Below are positions 16,544 to 24,660 of a stretch of 64,000 nucleotides of DNA, piece by piece; position 1 is the stretch's first letter; each line of letters opens with the position of its first letter. The stretch is taken from assembly GCA_050633705.1 (NCBI GenBank), contig JBOEGZ010000008.1, positions 1-64,000 on the forward strand, read 5' to 3'. The notes beneath the pieces were generated by a model. It saw nothing but the letters and a program-made list of their open reading frames with translations. It made no database searches and was not told where the DNA came from. The position numbers and the translations under genes were made by a program. The DNA is from JAJFHI01 sp050633705 (GTDB taxonomy: Bacteria > Pseudomonadota > Alphaproteobacteria > Rhizobiales > Hyphomicrobiaceae).

Positions 16544-16939
16544 CTATTTAAAGCGGCCGTGTTTCTGTAAGACCTCGATGGCATAACCATCCGGGTCATC
16601 AATAAAAAAGAACTTGGCGAGCAGCACGCCATCGCGATGGAACTCTTTCACATCTTTCGGCGTGAAGCCTTCTGCTTTGAAGCGCGCGTGCTCAGCGTCA
16701 ATGTCGTCAACGACAACTGCGAAATGACCATAGGCATCGCCATGGTTATGCGGTTCCGTTCTGCCCTTGTTGACTGTCAGTTCAAGCTCGAAAGGGGCTT
16801 CATCGTTGCTCATGTAGATCAGCGTGAAATCATCGAAGTCCAAACGGTCAGCAACGTCGAGACCAAACCCGCGCTTATAAAAGTCAACGGATCTTTCTTC
16901 GTCCAAAACACGGATCATCGAATGAATGGCCTTCGCCAT
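16544..16939 (-). CDS. Glyoxalase/VOC-family protein, lactoylglutathione lyase-like
   Basis: Vicinal-oxygen-chelate protein of about 131 residues. ATG 16939 (MAKAIHSMIRV) has a strong GGGAGGACTTTT site; longer upstream frames are not needed. Sequence follows glyoxalase I: HSMIRVLDEERSVDFYKRGFGLDV (about 6-30), FTLIYMSNDEAPFELELTVN with the metal Glu, GHFAVVVDDIDAEHARF near 75-91, and FFFIDDPDGYAIEVLQ near 112-127 with the last metal Glu. Likely role is methylglyoxal or related aldehyde detoxification with glutathione, but VOC proteins vary. It stands alone after the dehydrogenase pair. Confidence 0.88.
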   Translation of the reverse strand: MAKAIHSMIRVLDEERSVDFYKRGFGLDVADRLDFDDFTLIYMSNDEAPFELELTVNKGRTEPHNHGDAYGHFAVVVDDIDAEHARFKAEGFTPKDVKEFHRDGVLLAKFFFIDDPDGYAIEVLQKHGRFK

Positions 16940-17337
16940 AAAAGTCCTCCCGAAGAAAATTGCACCAAATGAGGGGCGCGAAAAATCGATCCAGTTGATC
17001 GATGATGAAGCGCCCACACCGGCAGTCTAGCCATGTCATGGCGTTTGGGAACAGGGGCACGTGCAAATAATGCTGCGTAATTGATAAGGCGACTGCTCGT
17101 GTGATGGGCGAAGACCTCGCAAATGCGCGTGATCGCAACAGGCGCGATGCTCCGGCCAGCAAGTCTGGTTGCAGAGTTGCTAGAATTTTGAAGGGCCAAC
17201 ACCGTGCACGTGTCGTTTTGTTCCACGACCTCAATCATGGCACAAGGATAGCTTGGTTGGCGCTTGCGGCAGGTAGTATTCAGCTACTACAGCTATGTTT
17301 TATGCCGGTATAATTTGCGTTTTAAAGCGCCGCCGCC
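16940..17337. other. Gene-free stretch upstream of the glyoxalase-like gene
   Basis: About 400 bases between two minus-strand genes. Apart from the ribosome site at about 16943-16950 I see no supported gene, RNA or repeat. Short open frames on both strands lack ribosome sites and recognisable motifs. Confidence 0.5.
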
Positions 17338-17670
17338 TTACTCCGCTGGGTGCACTGCGAAATCGGTTGCGGCCGTTAATTTTAGGTCGTGGGCAGCATC
17401 AGGATTGTTTTTGACTTCGCCAACATATCTCAAACAACTGCATCGCAACAAAGATGCGAAGTTGCGACACTCACCATGGATTTCGAGAACTTCAGCGTGA
17501 AGTTTTGCGAGAAACTTCGCCAGGCTTACATTTTGCGTTGCAGCAATGTCTTCTAGGATTTCCCAATACGCGCGTTCCAACCGCAGGGACGTAGAGTGTC
17601 CTGAGAGACGAACAGAACGCGTTTCGCTTTGGTAATCAGCCACGGCTTGACCTGCAAAAATTCGACACAT
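17338..17670 (-). CDS. Ribbon-helix-helix (RHH_4) protein
   Basis: 110-residue protein of the RHH_4 family found widely in alphaproteobacteria. ATG 17670 begins MCRIFAGQAVADYQSETRSV, the usual family N-terminus; the frame is open further upstream but without family similarity. The core reads RSVRLSGHSTSLRLERAYW (beta strand then helix), then EILEDIAATQNVSLAKFLAKL and NFASLLRCSCLRYV. Probably a small DNA-binding regulator; target unknown. Monocistronic on the minus strand, separated from the TPP gene by 140 bases. The C-terminal 20 residues are variable. Confidence 0.87.
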   Translation of the reverse strand: MCRIFAGQAVADYQSETRSVRLSGHSTSLRLERAYWEILEDIAATQNVSLAKFLAKLHAEVLEIHGECRNFASLLRCSCLRYVGEVKNNPDAAHDLKLTAATDFAVHPAE

Positions 17671-17812
17671 AACGGTTCCTGTTCCCTTTTTTTTGACGCA
17701 CAATCCGTTTGGCTGAAGGCACAATTATTTTCAGTTTTAGTTTAGGCCTGAGATGCGCTGTCAAACAAGTCAAATGACAGACAGGTTAACGATTAGGTGG
17801 CGTGATCGTGGT

Positions 17813-19351
17813 TTAGACAATTGCGGCCTCGATCAGAAAGGGACCGTCGGTATCGCGCGAGGCACGGAAAACATCGTTAAACTCTTCGGTTGTTGTCACC
17901 CGACGGGCGTCAACCCCCATACCGTTGGCCAGTTGGACCCAATTCAGGTTTGGGCGACCAAGATCGATCATGTCACATGCGGTTTGGCCTGGATTGTCGA
18001 AGCCGAGGTTTTTGAGTTCCTGGCGCAAAATCGCATACGCATTATTGGCATAGATAACTGTCGTTACGTTGAGCTTCTCACGAGCCTGGGTCCACAGCCC
18101 TTGCAAGGTATACATCGCGCTGCCGTCGGCTTGCAGGCAGACCACGCGCCGGTTGGGGCAAGCCGTTGCAGCGCCTGTGGCCAGCGGTATGCCGATACCG
18201 ATGGAGCCGCCTGTCAACTGCAGCCAATCATGTGGTGCAGCGTTGCGGGTAAGGGCAAGCGCATTGCGCCCTGAGGTCAGGGTTTCGTCTGCGACGATCG
18301 CACCTTCTGGCATAAGTGCACCAACCGACTGCGCAATCGCGTCGGGTGTTAAGGGGCCTGTCGCCGGCGTTGGCTTGGGTTTGTTGCTTATTTGAGGTGT
18401 GACCGCAAATGCTTCAGCAACGGCTTCGAGTGCTGCAACGACATTCTCGCTCTCTTGGGCCAGCACTGTGACTTCACAATCTTTGGCGACGAGGGAGCTC
18501 GGCCGACCTGGATAGGCAAAGAATGCAACCGGCAAATCCGCGCCCACAAGAATGATGTGTCGGTATTTCGACAGTGCTGCCAACCCTTGGTCGATTGGGT
18601 AGGGAATTGGTGTGAGATGTGGCAACTGCGGGCCACGCGAAATGCGTGGATTGAAAACTTGTCCAAGCAGGTGCGCATTGCTTGCCTTGGCTACTTTTTC
18701 AGCATGGAGCAAACCGGCCTCAAGTGTCGCGCCACCGCCAAGCACGAGTGCGGTGGGTTCATCGGACTTGAGAATTGATACAACGCGGTCGATTGCGGCA
18801 TCTGGAGCGGACTTGGGGGCTGGGGTGGGAGCAATGTGGCGAACGCTTGCACCGCTGGTCCAGGCGACATCAGCCGGCACAACGAGCGTTGCAACTTGTC
18901 CGGGGTGGCCGCTGGCAGCCTCAATGGCACGGGCGGTATCATCACCGATCGAGAGAGCAGAGCTTGCCGTCCTTACCCAATTTGAGTAGGGCCTGGCCGT
19001 GGCTTCCACGTCTGCGGTCAACGGTGCGTTGAAGGCCTTATGATAGGTGGCGTGATCACCAACAACGTTGACGATCGAAGATTTGGCGCGTTTGGCGTTG
19101 TGTAAATTCGCCAATCCGTTCGCCAGCCCCGGGCCACAATGTAGCAACGTCGCTCCTGGCTTTTCTGCCATGCGCGCATAACCGTCGGCCGCCCCCGTGA
19201 CGACGCCTTCAAACAATCCCAGCACACAGCGCATTCCTGGTGTCCGGTCAAGCGCCGCGACAAGTGCCATCTCTGACGTGCCAGGATTGGCAAAGCAGAC
19301 GTCGATACCACTCGACATCATAGTTTGAACGACACTGTCGGCCCCATTCAT
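17813..19351 (-). CDS. TPP-dependent acetolactate synthase-like enzyme
   Basis: Thiamine-diphosphate enzyme of the acetolactate synthase/benzoylformate decarboxylase superfamily, 512 residues. The N-terminal PYR domain has FANPGTSEMALVAALD and the activating Glu in GLFEGVVTGAADGYARM (about 48). A central domain covers about 190-320. The C-terminal PP domain shows GGSIGIGIPLATGAA near 385 and the metal/TPP motif ADGSAMYTLQGLW...YANNAYAILRQE near 410-443 (GDG is ADG here). No regulatory ilvN-like subunit and no branched-chain genes are nearby, so this is not the housekeeping IlvB. Reaction unknown: decarboxylase, carboligase or lyase all possible. Monocistronic. Confidence 0.85.
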   Translation of the reverse strand: MNGADSVVQTMMSSGIDVCFANPGTSEMALVAALDRTPGMRCVLGLFEGVVTGAADGYARMAEKPGATLLHCGPGLANGLANLHNAKRAKSSIVNVVGDHATYHKAFNAPLTADVEATARPYSNWVRTASSALSIGDDTARAIEAASGHPGQVATLVVPADVAWTSGASVRHIAPTPAPKSAPDAAIDRVVSILKSDEPTALVLGGGATLEAGLLHAEKVAKASNAHLLGQVFNPRISRGPQLPHLTPIPYPIDQGLAALSKYRHIILVGADLPVAFFAYPGRPSSLVAKDCEVTVLAQESENVVAALEAVAEAFAVTPQISNKPKPTPATGPLTPDAIAQSVGALMPEGAIVADETLTSGRNALALTRNAAPHDWLQLTGGSIGIGIPLATGAATACPNRRVVCLQADGSAMYTLQGLWTQAREKLNVTTVIYANNAYAILRQELKNLGFDNPGQTACDMIDLGRPNLNWVQLANGMGVDARRVTTTEEFNDVFRASRDTDGPFLIEAAIV

Positions 19352-19527
19352 GCTTCAATCTCCCTTATCGCTGCTGCGAATGCATGGTTGTATTCCATGA
19401 CATGCAGTTAGAGCGAGCAGAAAATGGGCAATGAACGAGTTGGAAACCCAATAGTTGAGGTATTGCAAACGCCGAAACAGGCTGAGTGTTTGCGGGCTGT
19501 GAATTCTGGTTGCTGAATTTTTTGTGC

Positions 19528-19856
19528 TGGTGCTGCCGGAGAGATTCGAACTCTCGGCCTCTCCATTCTTCACACTGACACTTTCGTGCCCGTCCGCTTA
19601 TTGGCGGCGTTTGTGCGCTGGACCATCCCTTCATCATAGATCGCAAAAGTACAACGCCTTGTCGCGATCCTTAGATGCCACCCGTCTGGCCTCTACACCT
19701 TCCCAGCAGCTCGCTGGGCTTGGCTCGGGATTGCCGTCAGCACCGATTGGATGGGTCTGGACGGTTTCCCCGAATTTGGGTGGTGTTGCCCCGACCGTTT
19801 CCAGTCGGGCTGGCAAAATTTACCAATGGAGTGCTCTACCCCTGAGCTACGGCAGC
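19528..19856 (-). tRNA. tRNA-Thr(GGU) interrupted by a group I intron
   Basis: 5' exon 19856-19822: acceptor GCTGCCG, D arm GCTC...GAGC, anticodon stem CTCCA, loop TTGGT. 3' exon 19567-19528: AA, stem TGGAG, variable AGGCC, T arm GAGAG TTCGAAT CTCTC, acceptor CGGCAGC, discriminator A and encoded CCA. Once 19821-19568 is removed the loop is TTGGTAA with anticodon GGT, and every stem pairs perfectly. The spliced tRNA is 75 nt including CCA. Its exons agree with the alphaproteobacterial tRNA-Thr(GGU) consensus as I remember it. The split lies between positions 36 and 37. Confidence 0.93.
19568..19821 (-). ncRNA. Group I intron (IC3-like), 254 nt, in tRNA-Thr
   Basis: It begins AAATTTTGCCAG and ends in G before exon AATGGAG. 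P1: exon TTGGT pairs with intron GCCAG, giving the U-G pair at the 5' splice site. Core blocks match the Azoarcus tRNA-Ile intron as I recall it: AAATTCGG-GAAACC, CCGAGCCAAGC, GAAGGTGTAGAG, AGACGG, CTAAGG, GGTCCAG. P7 is GGCCA (19691-19687) with TGGTC (19625-19621), where Azoarcus has GACTA/TAGTC, a compensatory change. A GAAA-capped P9 hairpin sits near the 3' end. There is no homing endonuclease gene. Confidence 0.92.
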
Positions 19857-20000
19857 CTATGTTAATGCAACACTGAAACTAAATCGGGCCCCGAAAGGCC
19901 CAATCGTACCGTGAAATCGCTTAAGACTTCACGAGCTGGCGGGACACTGCCATAAGGCAACCCAAGGAGCAAGGCATCTGGTTGGGAAAGGAGGCCGCAC

Positions 20001-20186
20001 GTGACCGGCGATGAGAGACCAAATGGCGACAGCGAAGCGTCCGCCTCAACGCCCCGTGCGGTTGAGGCAGCAAAGCGAAAGGTACGCCTAGAGGCCGAAA
20101 TGCGGGCCAATCTGCAAAAACGTAAGCAGCAAATCCGCAGCCGCAAGGCCAAAACAAAGACAACAGGGCGTGGCAATGAATCATAG
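20001..20186 (+). CDS. Small basic hypothetical protein upstream of murA
   Basis: 61 residues from GTG 20001, with an excellent AAAGGAGG site seven bases upstream. It is very rich in Lys, Arg, Ala and Glu: PRAVEAAKRKVRLEAEMRANLQKRKQQIRSRKAKTK, a single predicted amphipathic helix with a basic tail. No signal peptide or membrane segment. I recall similar small basic proteins in front of murA in alphaproteobacteria, but no function is known to me. It lies 155 bases ahead of murA on the same strand and is probably co-transcribed. Confidence 0.7.
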   Translation: MTGDERPNGDSEASASTPRAVEAAKRKVRLEAEMRANLQKRKQQIRSRKAKTKTTGRGNES

Positions 20187-20341
20187 TGCCAATCGTCGCC
20201 GGGCCGCGGCATTTGGCGCGGTCTGGGCCCCAGAGCTTGCCGTTTACCGAGGCTTTAACAGTTTACCGATCCGAATCGGCTCTGTGTTAAGCGGATTTGA
20301 TAATTGGGACGAATGCGTCCTGTGAGACAACGGAACAGACA

Positions 20342-21640
20342 ATGGACCAAATCAACGTCGTCGGCGGCAATAAGCTGAATGGCTCGATCCCAATCTCCGG
20401 CGCCAAAAACGCCGCACTGCCTTTGATGATTGCAAGCTTGCTGACGGATGAAGGTTTGACGTTGAAAAATGTGCCAAACCTGGCCGACGTCAACATGTTA
20501 ACGCGAATTCTGCGCAATCATGGTGCCGACTTGGCTGTCGACGGCAAACGAGCAGCCGGTCGCGGCACCATGCAACTTGGTGATACGCTTCGCCTCACGG
20601 CCCGTGAGATTGTTGATACGACGGCACCCTACGATATGGTTTCGCGGATGCGCGCGAGTTTTTGGGTGTTGGGCCCGTTGTTGGCACGCATGGGCAATGC
20701 GCGCGTGTCATTACCCGGCGGTTGTGCAATCGGTACACGCCCCGTTGATTTGCATTTGAACGGCTTAAAAGAGCTGGGTGCCAACATCGAGATTGATGCA
20801 GGTTATGTTGTCGCCAATGCGCCAAAAGGATTGGCTGGTGGCCGCGTCATATTTCCAAAAGTTTCCGTTGGCGCGACAATTAATGTGTTGCTGGCCGCCG
20901 TGCTGGCAAAAGGCGAAACGGTGATAGAAAACGCCGCGCGTGAACCGGAGGTTGGTGATCTCGCAGACTGCCTTGTCAAAATGGGTGCGAAGATCGAAGG
21001 GATCGGGACATCAACCCTGCACGTCCAAGGCAAGCCAAGATTAGATGCCGCAGTTCACACTGTTTTGCCTGACCGAATTGAAACGGGGACGTTTGCAATG
21101 ATTGCGGCGGCAACTGGTGGAGACGTCACGCTTCAGGGAACACGCTACGACTTCCTTGCAACCGCCTTTGATGCGTTACGCGAGACCGGTGTGACCGTTG
21201 AGGATAAGGGCGATGCCATTCGGATTGCGCGAAATGGTTCCCAGATCGAACCGGTTTCTCTCGAAACGCAGCCCTTTCCCGGTTTTCCGACAGACCTACA
21301 AGCCCAGATCATGGCATTGGTCACGCGTGCAAGCGGAACCAGTGTGATCAGAGAGACGATTTTCGAAAATCGATTTATGCATGTTCAGGAACTTGCGCGA
21401 CTTGGTGCTGATATTCAGCTTAACGGTGATAGCGCAACGATTAGGGGCGTTCCAACGCTTGTCGGAGCACCCGTGATGGCCACAGACTTGCGGGCATCAG
21501 TGTCACTGGTGATTGCCGGATTGATGGCGGAAGGTGAAACGACGATTTCGCGTGTTTATCACTTGGACCGTGGCTTTGAACGCTTGGAAGAAAAGCTGAC
21601 CCAATGTGGAGCACAAATCAGTCGCGTTTCGCAGGGCTAA
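20342..21640 (+). CDS. murA: UDP-N-acetylglucosamine 1-carboxyvinyltransferase
   Basis: First committed step of peptidoglycan synthesis: transfers enolpyruvate from PEP to UDP-GlcNAc in the cytoplasm. ATG 20342 gives the family N-terminus MDQINVVGGNKLNGSIPISGAKNAALPLM; an upstream TTG adds 15 unrelated residues. The active-site Cys is in SLPGGCAIGTRPVDLHL (Cys at about 128). Other conserved segments: PDRIETGTFAMIAAATGG near 243, TQPFPGFPTDLQAQ near 320, FENRFMHVQEL near 345, and the C-terminal LVIAGLMAEGETTISRVYHLDRGFERLEEKL. 432 residues, full length. It heads the conserved block continuing with DUF2948, hisD and UPF0262. Confidence 0.97.
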   Translation: MDQINVVGGNKLNGSIPISGAKNAALPLMIASLLTDEGLTLKNVPNLADVNMLTRILRNHGADLAVDGKRAAGRGTMQLGDTLRLTAREIVDTTAPYDMVSRMRASFWVLGPLLARMGNARVSLPGGCAIGTRPVDLHLNGLKELGANIEIDAGYVVANAPKGLAGGRVIFPKVSVGATINVLLAAVLAKGETVIENAAREPEVGDLADCLVKMGAKIEGIGTSTLHVQGKPRLDAAVHTVLPDRIETGTFAMIAAATGGDVTLQGTRYDFLATAFDALRETGVTVEDKGDAIRIARNGSQIEPVSLETQPFPGFPTDLQAQIMALVTRASGTSVIRETIFENRFMHVQELARLGADIQLNGDSATIRGVPTLVGAPVMATDLRASVSLVIAGLMAEGETTISRVYHLDRGFERLEEKLTQCGAQISRVSQG

Positions 21641-21838
21641 CCGGCAATACGGGCGCTGGTTGGTCACAATGGGCGTGGTGTTGTGTCGGAGCTGGGCGGG
21701 GCGTGGCGTAGCAGGGTGTGGCGAGGGAGAGGCGCGAGTTGCAGCCAGGCTTTGCGCCCGCTATCACTCCGTTCACACCTCTCGTCTTTGATGGGTTGGT
21801 GATTTGGAGAGAACAAGAAACTTGGAATTGAGCGTGCA

Positions 21839-22285
21839 ATGACAGACATCAAGCTCGTCGCATTGGATGGGGAAGACCTAGCCGTTTTGTCGGCTCATGT
21901 GCAGGATGCGATTGTGCGGGTTGGCGAACTCACGTATCTGCCGGCAGATAAGCGTTTTGTCGCTTTGCTAAGTCGATTTGATTGGATGGGCGCTGAGGCG
22001 CCTAAACGGCGAACGAAGGAAAATTTTGAGCGACGCCAGTCTGGCCTGCGCATTGATCAAGTGGAACGGGCCCAACTTATGGGGTTCTTGCCAGGTGATG
22101 ATAAGAAAGTCTTGTCACTCCTTGCGATCTCATTTGAAGAAACAGCACCACCTGCTGGAATCGTGACCTTGCATTTTTCTGGCGATGCCGCGGTCGCACT
22201 TCATGTTGCATGTGTTGAAGTTGAATTGAAAGATCTTGGTGCGGCGTGGGCAACGGGAAAACGACCTGCACATCCCGATCAGTAG
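21839..22285 (+). CDS. DUF2948 family protein
   Basis: 148-residue cytosolic protein of unknown function, family DUF2948. Recognised by LVALDGEDLAVLSAHVQDAIVRVGELTYLP at the start, RFVALLSRFDWM near 40, and the tail IVTLHFSGDAAVALHVACVEVELKDLG near 108-135. The family is typically found between murA and hisD in alphaproteobacteria, as here. No signal peptide or catalytic motif is visible. The space from murA is about 200 bases, so it may have its own promoter. hisD follows after 45 bases. Confidence 0.9.
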   Translation: MTDIKLVALDGEDLAVLSAHVQDAIVRVGELTYLPADKRFVALLSRFDWMGAEAPKRRTKENFERRQSGLRIDQVERAQLMGFLPGDDKKVLSLLAISFEETAPPAGIVTLHFSGDAAVALHVACVEVELKDLGAAWATGKRPAHPDQ

Positions 22286-22330
22286 TTTTAGGAATAAAGG
22301 CGGGCACCTAGTCGTGTCCAGATAAGCAAT

Positions 22331-23629
22331 ATGGCCAAACGGCTTTCAAATACCAGCGCTGACTTTAACGCGGAATTCGCCACGATGTTGGCCGAAAAGC
22401 GAGAGGTCTCAACCAGTGTCAGCGATGCCGTTGAAGACATCATTCGTCAGGTGCAACGCGATGGCGACCAAGCGCTTGTTCGTTTGTCGAAGAAATTTGA
22501 CGATATTGATTTGAGCCAACTGGGCCTGAGAATTTCGCACGATGAAATTACAACCGCTGTTGCCGAATGCGATGAAGAAACATTGTCGGCATTGAAGTTG
22601 GCGCATGATCGCATCGCAACCCATCATGCACGCCAACTGCCCAAAGATGACCACTATATCGATGAGTTTGGCGTCACACTCGGCGGACGCTGGACGGCGG
22701 TGGAATCTGTTGGCCTTTATGTTCCTGGTGGATTGGCGTCTTATCCAAGTTCCGTCCTCATGAATGCCGTGCCAGCCAAAGTTGCAGGCGTGCCGCGTAT
22801 TGTCATGGTGGTGCCAGCGCCAAAGGGTGCGTTAAACCCGATGGTGCTGGTGGCCGCCCACATAGCAGGTGTTGAAGAGATCTACCGTGTTGGTGGGGCT
22901 CAAGCGGTGGCAGCTCTTGCTTATGGCACGCAAAGCATCGCGCCTGTTGTCAAGATTGTCGGGCCGGGAAATGCTTATGTTGCGGCCGCCAAACGCCTTG
23001 TTTTTGGTAAAGTTGGTATCGATAGCATTGCAGGGCCTTCCGAGGTTTTAGTGATCGCTGATGGCAACAACAATCCACACTGGGTTGCAGCCGACCTGCT
23101 CGCACAAGCTGAGCACGACACGGCCGCACAATCGATATTGATGACCAATGATGCAGCGTTTGCAGATGCTGTCGAAGCCGCTGTTGACGAACAACTGACA
23201 AGCTTAAGTCGTCGCGATATTGCTGGTGAGAGCTGGAATGCCTTTGGCCGTATTATTGTACTGGATAGCTTAGAGAACGCCCCCCAATTGGTTGACAAGA
23301 TTGCCCCGGAACATCTTGAAATACTAACCCATGACGCAGACGCCATGGCAGCGCGAATTCGTAATGCCGGTGCCATTTTCCTCGGCCCCCATACGCCGGA
23401 AGTTATTGGTGATTATGTATCGGGTTCAAACCATGTGCTGCCGACAGCTCGCAGTGCGCGATTTTCGTCAGGCCTTGGCACATTGGACTTTATGAAGCGA
23501 ACATCCATTTTGAAACTTAATAAGTCTAGTCTGCAACATCTCGGTCCAGCGGCAATGACGCTTGCTGGGGTTGAGGGGCTGGACGGTCATGCACGCTCGG
23601 TTTCAATTCGTTTGGACGTTAAATCCTAA
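22331..23629 (+). CDS. hisD: Histidinol dehydrogenase
   Basis: Last enzyme of histidine synthesis: oxidises L-histidinol to L-histidine with two NAD+ and a zinc ion. 432 residues, usual length. Signature regions: GLYVPGGLASYPSSVLMNAVPAKVAGV near 125, GPGNAYVAAAKRLVFGKVGIDSIAGPSE near 210-237, LLAQAEHDTAAQ with zinc ligands Gln and His near 256-266, APEHLEI with the catalytic Glu-His pair near 322, and GSNHVLPT near 360 with a further zinc/substrate His. The other his genes are not in the window; a detached hisD in this block is normal for alphaproteobacteria. UPF0262 follows after 9 bases. Confidence 0.97.
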   Translation: MAKRLSNTSADFNAEFATMLAEKREVSTSVSDAVEDIIRQVQRDGDQALVRLSKKFDDIDLSQLGLRISHDEITTAVAECDEETLSALKLAHDRIATHHARQLPKDDHYIDEFGVTLGGRWTAVESVGLYVPGGLASYPSSVLMNAVPAKVAGVPRIVMVVPAPKGALNPMVLVAAHIAGVEEIYRVGGAQAVAALAYGTQSIAPVVKIVGPGNAYVAAAKRLVFGKVGIDSIAGPSEVLVIADGNNNPHWVAADLLAQAEHDTAAQSILMTNDAAFADAVEAAVDEQLTSLSRRDIAGESWNAFGRIIVLDSLENAPQLVDKIAPEHLEILTHDADAMAARIRNAGAIFLGPHTPEVIGDYVSGSNHVLPTARSARFSSGLGTLDFMKRTSILKLNKSSLQHLGPAAMTLAGVEGLDGHARSVSIRLDVKS

Positions 23630-23638
23630 GGCGACGTG

Positions 23639-24133
23639 ATGATAGATTCCCCGGCTCCGGAAAAAACAAAATCGCGTTTGGTCGATATCATACTCGATCA
23701 ATCGTCAATTGGTCACGGCAATGCCAATGTTGAGCATGAACGCTCGGTTGCGATTTTCGATTTGTTGGAGTTCAACAGCTTCGAAGTTGTTGGACACGAT
23801 AAGGGCCCATACAAGTTGACGTTGTCAATTGTTGAAACCCGCTTGGTTCTCTCGATTGCGACAGAGAAAGACGAGGAGATTGTTGTTCATTTTCTGTCTT
23901 TGACGCCGTTCAAGCGCATCATCAAGGACTACTTTGCGGTTTGTGAAACGTATTATGAGGCGATCAAGACGTCTTCGCCGTCACGCATTCAGGCGATAGA
24001 TATGGGGCGTCGCGGATTGCATGACGATGGCAGTCGCGTGTTGATTGAGCGTCTGGAGGATAAGGTCGTGATGGATTTCGACACTGCGCGGCGGTTGTTT
24101 ACGCTTATCACAGCTCTACATTGGAAGGGCTGA
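23639..24133 (+). CDS. UPF0262 family protein
   Basis: 164-residue protein of family UPF0262, function unknown. Recognised by RLVDIILDQSSIGHGNANVEHERSVAIFDLLEFNSFEV in the first 50 residues and GPYKLTLSIVETRLVLSI near 60-77, then SPSRIQAIDMGRRGLHDDGS near 117. ATG 23639 follows AAGGCGACGTG; a GTG one codon upstream is also possible. It is located 9 bases after hisD and 4 before the phosphatase gene, an arrangement kept in Hyphomicrobiales, so these genes form one transcript. Confidence 0.93.
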   Translation: MIDSPAPEKTKSRLVDIILDQSSIGHGNANVEHERSVAIFDLLEFNSFEVVGHDKGPYKLTLSIVETRLVLSIATEKDEEIVVHFLSLTPFKRIIKDYFAVCETYYEAIKTSSPSRIQAIDMGRRGLHDDGSRVLIERLEDKVVMDFDTARRLFTLITALHWKG

Positions 24134-24137
24134 GAGC

Positions 24138-24596
24138 TTGCCCCAAAGCCGAGACTTGCCTTCATCGGTGCTGTTTGCTTGCGCGATGAATGCCATCCGC
24201 TCGCCAATGGCTGCTGCGATTTGCAGGCATCTGTTTGGGCAACGCATGTATGTGGCTTCAGCCGGCGTGCGTGCAGGATCGCAAGATCCATTTGTCGTTG
24301 TCGTGATGGAAGAGATTGGCATTGATGTGTCCGACCATACGCCCCAAACAATTGAAGAGTTACATGATACGTCGTTCGATTTGATTGTCACTTTGTCACC
24401 TGAGGCTCATCACCAGGCTTTGGAACTCACGCGTACGATGGCAGTGTGTGTTGAGTATTGGCCGACGATTGACGCTTCATTGATGCTCGGACAAGGCAAC
24501 CGGGATCAGATTTTGCAAGGCTACCGTGCGGTTCGAGATCAACTGTTTAACAACATTAAACAGCGGTTTGAATTTGAAGGCGGACCAACCGTCTAG
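24138..24596 (+). CDS. Low-molecular-weight protein tyrosine phosphatase-like protein
   Basis: 152-residue member of the LMW-PTP/ArsC-like family. The phosphate-binding loop is CAMNAIRS (Cys about 14, Arg about 20) in the pattern C-x5-R-S. The usual catalytic Asp near the C-terminus is not clear; YWPTIDAS near 115 is the best candidate. The N-terminal start is TTG at 24138, four bases after the UPF0262 stop with GGAAGGGC ahead. The family appears after UPF0262 in many alphaproteobacteria and is often labelled arsenate reductase or protein phosphatase without proof. Physiological substrate unknown. Confidence 0.86.
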   Translation: MPQSRDLPSSVLFACAMNAIRSPMAAAICRHLFGQRMYVASAGVRAGSQDPFVVVVMEEIGIDVSDHTPQTIEELHDTSFDLIVTLSPEAHHQALELTRTMAVCVEYWPTIDASLMLGQGNRDQILQGYRAVRDQLFNNIKQRFEFEGGPTV

Positions 24597-24660
24597 ACCA
24601 TGTTTTCGACTGACGCATGAAAATTGCTTGTCCAAAGCGCGCTTTTGATCTTTCTCGTCA

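Noticed and set aside
19524..20212. Open frames over the split tRNA-Thr and the murA leader, both strands
   Set aside because: They cover tRNA exons, the intron and the small basic gene in antisense; composition and lack of motifs show they are shadows.
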